Part shown: positions 60,101 through 64,000 of the stretch, piece by piece | How the letters are laid out: every line of letters begins with the position of its first letter | Position numbering within the stretch: the first letter of the stretch is position 1 | Origin: Fischerella sp. CENA71 | GTDB lineage: Bacteria > Cyanobacteriota > Cyanobacteriia > Cyanobacteriales > Nostocaceae | Reading direction: 5' to 3' | Length of the DNA stretch: 64,000 nucleotides | Assembly (NCBI GenBank): GCA_024239075.1 | Contig: JANBVI010000063.1 | Coordinates: 1 to 64,000 of the forward strand | The notes under the pieces: model-generated | What the model was told of the DNA's origin: nothing | The model's database searches: none | What the model saw: the letters and a program-made list of their open reading frames with translations, nothing else | Program-made: the position numbers and the translations under genes

Positions 60101-60951
60101 ATTCCCAATCCCACAGCTAACTGTTGTACTAAATTAGTACTCTGCTCTAACCTCACCAACAAATCATCTAGTGAAGTGTCTACTAATGGCGGTGAATTTT
60201 TCCAAGATTCATCAACTGCTGTGACTGTGAGACTTTCTCTGACCCAAGTTTCCTCCTCATAGTCTTGCCAATCAGTATCCTCTTTTACTATATCCAAGGG
60301 CGGGACAAAATTAGCCAGTGTTTTACTTGCTACATGATCTTCTTGATAATCCCACAACAGTTCTCCAAAATTGCGTATCAAATCTATCCCTGGAGTCTCC
60401 GGAGTAAGTGTAGGTACAGTGTTTTCCTCATCTTGATTTGAATCTTGATTTGATAAATTTGAGGTCAATTCTAGTTGTGGTAAGGAAACAGGCGTAGGTA
60501 CGGGGGCTGCGATTTCCAATTCTTCTGCATCAGTTTGCCAATATTGTCCGCCTAGATTGCGTGTTAACAGGCGTATACCTATATCATAGGCAAGGTCTCC
60601 GATCATTCCAATCCTCAACTCACCTAGTTGCACCATCCGTTCTGCTAGATGATTATTTGGTGCGGGTGAGGTGAGTAATTTTTCGCCAAAATTTAACAGC
60701 CACTCTATCCAGCGCTCTGTACTGATGCGGTGTTCCATCCGTTGCAGATATTTGATCGCCCAGTACTGTCCTCGCGCTTGAGACACACCTTCGAGCAGTT
60801 GGGTAAACAAAAATTCCAGATCCGCGTTTGTCAGTTCTGGTAGCTGCTGTACCACCTGATATCCTGCTATAGCTTTACTACCAGCAGTCTGCTTTCTGCC
60901 ATAGGGGGACTTCCACAACTTTTTAAGCCACTGTACTAGCCACTTGAGCAT
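57130..60951 (-). CDS. TPR-CHAT protein with shared N-terminal domain
   Basis: A 1273-aa protein. Residues 1-140 form a domain (MLKWLVQWLKKLW; DLEFLFTQLLEGVSQARGQY; MVQLGELRIG) that recurs in the separate 234-aa gene at 62079-62783. Residues about 140-300 are acidic and disordered. About ten canonical TPRs cover 310-670 (GLQQAKIGDLTGALKYYNKS and others). A helical spacer follows, then a CHAT domain (about 960-1270). The Cys motif LVTLCNCNIET is present, but the His motif reads FHFMGQI where active CHATs have HxxTH, so His appears replaced by Gln. Possibly an inactive or non-classical CHAT acting as scaffold. Confidence 0.85.
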   Translation of the reverse strand: MLKWLVQWLKKLWKSPYGRKQTAGSKAIAGYQVVQQLPELTNADLEFLFTQLLEGVSQARGQYWAIKYLQRMEHRISTERWIEWLLNFGEKLLTSPAPNNHLAERMVQLGELRIGMIGDLAYDIGIRLLTRNLGGQYWQTDAEELEIAAPVPTPVSLPQLELTSNLSNQDSNQDEENTVPTLTPETPGIDLIRNFGELLWDYQEDHVASKTLANFVPPLDIVKEDTDWQDYEEETWVRESLTVTAVDESWKNSPPLVDTSLDDLLVRLEQSTNLVQQLAVGLGIQTSDTHAIIEALSDETNGNNVQAEAWFYEGLQQAKIGDLTGALKYYNKSLELNPDAYEYWFNRGLTLFYLGNFTEAIASYDQAIQIKADFYKGWYNRGAALSELGNFTEAIASFDEALKMKGDYQEAWSARGLVQLKLGNLHEAITSFDASLQIQPEDPESWYFRGTALAEVGQNYDAIACYNQALEYYPEFDLAWYKRGVALFNIGNWEEAIANYHQAIQINPECYQAWYGLAGVKEKLGKIEEAIAAYDRCTQIQPNFHEAWIDRGVILASLEKWEEAIASWDKAIAINPDFYLTWFNRGVALDNLGRRQEAISSYDKAIEIQSDFYLAWYNRGLAQFYLGQFEEAIVSYDSALQIQPDYWEAWLGRGNAAGNAIMLEWQSNVYSSIAANNHALNERGYEGKLASYQEGLRYLSPNTHPEGWGRLHLAIGNAHYDRGKRHPVPRHYWLEAAAAYENALITLTEEVFPLLHLESLQNLIKTLVVLGETKQAHQYQQHGIYLLQSLLNEPTRSDADKKQLALKFAGLGQLAVDIAIQFGELAQGWEIAEYGKNACFTWQLSDLSQQINSPSYTEIHQLLNPKTAIIYWHISPCTLRTFVIKYKSPEPIPIFTPVLNFASINDLPVPESVARLSAFEDWMEQWYQQYQEYFSLSEEEQSRNKYSWDLDIERKLLQLKKILNISAIVQELEDINKLILIPHRDLHKLPLHALFDLDYLGEEESQNVSSHFTITYLSSAQMGLSLNANSIDKTVQKSMLCVEQATSYSKQKFTKFQTEVISQIFANFQCISEARATKEYVKNCLLKDYNIFHFMGQIIENNNQPYASELLLANQVKVTLAELDINQLANYKLVTLCNCNIETTSVGFQTITTEYTGLATSLLNLGIPHIVTNLWNVESVANTLVIIGFYQRIKQNKSPAIALAEAILWLKQLTASELTRWYEQLLEQMPSEGLKIKTHLASELYRISQMAPETKIYHHPYYWAGFKITGQLD

Positions 60952-61172
60952 TTCGGAATCTCTTAGGTGATTTTCATATAGATTTTAGCGATCGATGTTT
61001 AAAAAAACTCATCAATTACGTAAAAACGTTAGATTTTTCCAGAGAAAAATTTGTAAAAATGTAACCAAAATATCTAACTAATTTTACAGTAAGATACTGG
61101 TCTAAAATTTATAGCTATTCTCTCAGTGAAGGTCAAGTCCATAGTATACATAAATTGTTAGTGAGAATCATT

Positions 61173-61544
61173 TCAGCGAACCCAAAAATCATTTCGACTT
61201 TTCTGATGACGCCAAAGATAGAGAAAGAGATTTTGTTGAACTTGTTCATAGAGTTGTAACCAATCTTGGCGCGATCGCACACTACTAGAGTTAGATATCT
61301 CAGCTTCTAGTAAAATTTCTGTCGGGATAGTGTGTAACTGATAGTGAAATGTAGGGAGTTGTGAAATAATACGCGATCGCACAGTATGGCTTCCCCAATC
61401 TTCTCTAGCCAAGCGACTAACAAGCTCGTGATTGACCACTACCACATCATTAACCATCCCATCTTGATTAAAATCCAGATGTTCAAACTCAATATTGGGA
61501 TATGCAGCACGAATTTTGTCTAGATAGTATACAGGTATTTTCAC
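61173..61544 (-). CDS. Hypothetical protein with EF-hand-like loop
   Basis: A 123-aa product from a GTG at 61544 (GGAG five bases upstream; the longer frame from 61580 has no signal). KIPVYYLDKIRAAYPNIEFE leads to DFNQDGMVNDVVVV, which resembles either an EF-hand Ca-binding loop (DxNxDGxxND) or the N-terminal lobe of an aminoglycoside-phosphotransferase-like fold (VNDVVVVNHELVSRLARE). The C-terminal half is helical with no kinase motifs. It sits between the two genes that share the CHAT N-terminal domain. Confidence 0.5.
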   Translation of the reverse strand: MKIPVYYLDKIRAAYPNIEFEHLDFNQDGMVNDVVVVNHELVSRLAREDWGSHTVRSRIISQLPTFHYQLHTIPTEILLEAEISNSSSVRSRQDWLQLYEQVQQNLFLYLWRHQKSRNDFWVR

Positions 61545-62078
61545 AGTGGCTCCAACAAAACTTAGCAACAAAAAACACAATTATTTTGGACTTTTTGCCC
61601 GAGTGAAGCGAATCCAATAATTTGTCTGTTTCTTTTGTTGCTTTAACGTACCACTTTGATTTCTTGATTTAAATTTTATTTCACAAGACTATCGCAAATA
61701 TAACTAAGATAACGCAAATAACAAAAGGTTTGTAGTAAGGACTTTAGTCCTCAAGAAAGGACTAAAGTCCTTACTACGAAATGTTTTCAATAATTTTACG
61801 TTGCTTAATATAGTTGGATTTATTCTCACTGAGATACTTAAATAAGTCATTTTTGAAAAACATTACAAAAATTTACAAAATATAAGTATTTTTCAAAAAC
61901 TTTGACAATTTCTCTTGGAATGACTTAGTATTTATGTACTATTAAATTTAACTAAAAATATCAATCTAGCTATTGAGCGATGATTATGAACTACGTACAC
62001 AAGATGTTTGAAATAAATCTTACAGCCTCTTGCTTTCTACTACAGTATTTGAACTGCGCCCACCAGGAGCGCAATAGT
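61545..62078. other. 534-bp intergenic region with a long palindrome
   Basis: Contains the perfect 20-bp-arm hairpin at 61732-61777, otherwise AT-rich and without ORFs. Confidence 0.55.
61732..61777. repeat. Perfect inverted repeat with 20-bp arms
   Basis: GTAGTAAGGACTTTAGTCCT and AGGACTAAAGTCCTTACTAC flank CAAGAA. Each arm contains its own AGGACTnnAGTCCT-type palindrome, so cruciform or alternative hairpins are possible. A dispersed element; a half copy lies near 48496. Confidence 0.85.
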
Positions 62079-62783
62079 TTATCCATGTTCTGTAGTTGAT
62101 TGATTGGCAGCATCAAATTGATCGATCAAAGCTTGGATAATCATTTGGGGATCTTCACTTTCAATTCCCAATTGTTGAGCAATCATCAGACGTAAATTAT
62201 CATCCTGCTGCATCAGAATCAACAATTCATCCAAAGTTACGGTTTGAAATTCTCCTTCAGGGAGATTTTGTACTTCATTTGTTGCTTGGAAGATTTGCTC
62301 GGTTGGGAAATTTTCTACACCAGTATCTGCTGCTGAGGTAAAGGTTTCAATTTGAGCGTCTGGGCCTTCATATTCCCACACTGGTTCTCCTTGATTACGT
62401 TCCAATAATTGCATCCCTATATTACGAGCAACATCTCCCACTTCTCCAACTTCTAATTCGCCTAATTGCACCATCCGAGCGGCTAATTCAGTATTAGGAG
62501 TGGGTGATGCTAGCAGTTTTTCACCAAAGCGATGCAACCACTCTATCCAACGTTCTGTTGAGACCCGATGCTCAATATTATGTAGCCATTTCAGCGCCCA
62601 GTGTTGTCCTCTAGCTTGATGTACTCCTTCTAACAGTTCGGTGAACAAAAATTCTAAATCTGTATCGCTTAGGGGTGGAGGTGGTTCTTTTTGATAATCA
62701 CGCCCAAATGCTGCTGGAGCCTTTTGGCTGCCCAATAAGCGTTGAAAAAACCTTTTTAACCATTGAATGAGCCGTTTGAGCAT
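62079..62783 (-). CDS. Stand-alone copy of the CHAT-associated N-terminal domain
   Basis: A 234-aa protein from the ATG at 62783 (AGGGGG eight bases upstream; homology to the other copy fixes the start). Residues 1-140 parallel the N-terminus of the 1273-aa CHAT protein: DTDLEFLFTELLEGVHQARG, STERWIEWLHRFGEKLLASP, MVQLGELEVGEVGD. The remainder is acidic, and a final stretch (LDELLILMQQDDNLRLMIAQ, then LGIESEDPQMIIQALIDQ) resembles a segment of the CHAT protein before its TPRs. It lacks TPR and CHAT. It could compete with or regulate the large protein. Confidence 0.72.
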   Translation of the reverse strand: MLKRLIQWLKRFFQRLLGSQKAPAAFGRDYQKEPPPPLSDTDLEFLFTELLEGVHQARGQHWALKWLHNIEHRVSTERWIEWLHRFGEKLLASPTPNTELAARMVQLGELEVGEVGDVARNIGMQLLERNQGEPVWEYEGPDAQIETFTSAADTGVENFPTEQIFQATNEVQNLPEGEFQTVTLDELLILMQQDDNLRLMIAQQLGIESEDPQMIIQALIDQFDAANQSTTEHG

Positions 62784-62860
62784 CTCCGGCACCCCCTGAG
62801 TTTTGTTTACCTTAAGATTGTAGCGATGTCTACGACCAGTCGCTACGCATTTTGATGGGC

Positions 62861-62975
62861 ATTGGGGATTAGGGATCGGGGATCGGGGATTGGGGATTGG
62901 TTATTCTCCCCACACTCCCCACACTCCCTTGTCTCCCCCCTCCCCCCTTTCCCCAATCCCCGATCCCCTCTTTAG
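62861..62975. repeat. GGGGAT(T/C) and CCCCA(A/C) repeat tract upstream of dnaX
   Basis: ggggattagggatcggggatcgggg, then ttctccccacactccccacac and ccccaatccccgatccc. The same heptamers in both orientations. STRR filler. Confidence 0.75.
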
Positions 62976-63040
62976 CTAAAATGATTGAATCCCAAACTCG
63001 ACTGGGTGCGACTCCCAAAACAGAAAAGGCATTGCCATCC

Positions 63041-64000
63041 ATGTTTTACGAACCTCTGCACCATAAGTACCGCCCAAAGAGTTTTGCTGAATTAGTGGGA
63101 CAAGAAGCGATCGCGACAACTCTCACTAATGCTATTTGTGCGTCCAAAATTGCACCAGCCTATTTATTCACAGGGCCAAGAGGTACAGGTAAAACCTCTA
63201 GCGCCCGCATTTTAGCTAAATCACTCAATTGTCTTAAAAGTGACAAACCCACAGCTGAACCCTGTGGTGTGTGTGATGTTTGTCAGGGAATCACTAAGGG
63301 TTACTCTTTAGATGTAATTGAAATAGACGCTGCCAGCAACACAGGCGTAGACAACATCCGAGAGATGATCGAAAGGGCGCAATTTGCCCCTGTTCAATGT
63401 CGTTATAAAGTGTATGTGGTCGATGAGTGTCATATGCTCAGTACCGCAGCATTCAATGCGCTACTCAAAACCCTCGAAGAACCACCTAAACATGTAGTCT
63501 TTGTCCTCGCAACAACAGACCCGCAAAGAGTACTACCTACAATTATTTCCCGGTGTCAACGGTTTGATTTTCGTCGCATACCCCTAGAGGCAATGGTGCA
63601 GCATTTAAGTACTATTGCTACCAAAGAAAATATTAATATTAATTCGGAAGCGATTACCCTTGTGGCTCAAATTGCTCAGGGAGGATTGCGGGATGCTGAA
63701 AGTTTACTCGATCAACTAAGTTTATTATCAGGGGAAGTGACGCCGGATCGAGTTTGGGATTTGGTAGGTTCAGTCAGTGAAAAAGACTTGCTCACACTTT
63801 TGAGTGCGATCGCCAAAGATAACGCTGAAGCAGTTCTAGATTGTACTCGTCAAATTCTGGATCGTGGTCGAGAACCTCTGATTATTCTCCAAAACCTCGC
63901 TGCTTTTTATCGCGATTTACTCATAGCCAAAACAGCACCCAACCGTCAAAACTTGGTTGCTTGCACTCCCCAAACTTGGCAAGAACTGGTTAATTCTGCT
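63041..64000 (+). CDS. dnaX: DNA polymerase III subunit gamma/tau, 5' part (runs off the window)
   Basis: Clamp-loader ATPase; the visible 320 codons have no stop. The family start YEPLHHKYRPKSFAELVGQE follows the ATG at 63041; an ATG at 62981 would add 20 unconserved residues. Walker A is GPRGTGKT, the zinc-binding Cys cluster ends CGVCDVCQG, Walker B is VYVVDECHML with Glu, sensor 1 is LATTDPQ and the arginine-finger SRC motif is IISRCQRFDFRR. No intein interrupts the visible part, although DnaX inteins exist in some cyanobacteria. The gene continues beyond position 64000. Confidence 0.95.
   Translation, partial: MFYEPLHHKYRPKSFAELVGQEAIATTLTNAICASKIAPAYLFTGPRGTGKTSSARILAKSLNCLKSDKPTAEPCGVCDVCQGITKGYSLDVIEIDAASNTGVDNIREMIERAQFAPVQCRYKVYVVDECHMLSTAAFNALLKTLEEPPKHVVFVLATTDPQRVLPTIISRCQRFDFRRIPLEAMVQHLSTIATKENININSEAITLVAQIAQGGLRDAESLLDQLSLLSGEVTPDRVWDLVGSVSEKDLLTLLSAIAKDNAEAVLDCTRQILDRGREPLIILQNLAAFYRDLLIAKTAPNRQNLVACTPQTWQELVNSA

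Noticed and set aside
63041-64000. DnaX intein
   Set aside because: The P-loop and downstream motifs are contiguous in the visible part; no Cys/Ser-initiated insert or splice junction appears.

Overview
The window is chromosomal DNA of a filamentous, probably heterocyst-forming cyanobacterium (Nostocales-like). Evidence: the HIP1 octamer GCGATCGC is frequent throughout; heptameric short tandem repeats (ATCGGGG / ATTGGGG / AATGACC types) fill many intergenic gaps; and several genes are cyanobacterial hallmarks (the ZipN/Ftn2 division protein, the photosystem II S4-domain protein, the glycine-tailed RRM protein, DUF928, CHASE2 and CHAT-TPR proteins). No organism name can be fixed from the sequence alone.

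Layout. 0-8 kb: a 5'-truncated AraC/GyrI regulator of foreign appearance, a lipoprotein, a membrane-anchored SDR, a TnpB-like remnant, a TPR-CHAT protein, a PII-like protein, an RRM RNA-binding protein and a hybrid histidine kinase wrecked by deletion, frameshift and a MITE-like element. 7.4-18 kb (all minus strand): a DUF928 protein and then a peptide-secretion locus. This holds four tandem paralogous double-glycine precursor peptides, a fifth divergent precursor, a C39-peptidase ABC exporter and a HlyD adaptor. Downstream lie a kinase-like protein without the phospho-acceptor His, a LuxR-type response regulator and a CHASE2 histidine kinase. 18-24 kb: a conserved hypothetical, cobalamin CobU, a hypothetical, two GT2 glycosyltransferases and a WcaF-like acetyltransferase, then an 8-repeat CRISPR array with no cas genes. 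24-34 kb: aspartate kinase, a VOC protein coupled to a divergent serine recombinase, an RHH/PAS gene pair, ZipN and PdhA. 34-45 kb: a mutarotase-like epimerase, tRNA-Lys, an M16 peptidase pair (one catalytic, one not), a peptidoglycan-binding protein, a holin-like protein, CbiG-C, a SafE/heme-membrane fusion, an M28 peptidase, a GlsB-type protein and a 58-aa membrane protein followed by a MITE with a 10-bp target duplication.

45-53.3 kb is the most unusual region. A five-gene minus-strand operon encodes a GMC (cholesterol-oxidase-like) oxidoreductase with a CxxCxxCxxxC motif, a DUF6765 protein, a 3beta-HSD-like epimerase, an alpha/beta hydrolase with a Cys nucleophile, and a chimera in which a family-3 solute-binding module, lobes in swapped order, interrupts a family-1 glycoside hydrolase. 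It looks like an undescribed lipid, steroid-like or terpenoid-glycoside pathway. 53.4-64 kb: an SDR, the PSII S4 protein, two small overlapping genes, a DprA-like protein, a 1273-aa TPR-CHAT protein whose N-terminal domain recurs as a separate gene 1.1 kb upstream, and the start of dnaX, which runs off the right edge.

How it fits together. Two parts look like systems: the peptide secretion and signalling locus (precursors, processing exporter, adaptor, two-component pair) and the redox/hydrolase/glycosidase operon. The rest is mostly housekeeping with scattered mobile and repeat debris, some of which has entered coding regions (lysC, the M28 peptidase and the cobU tail).
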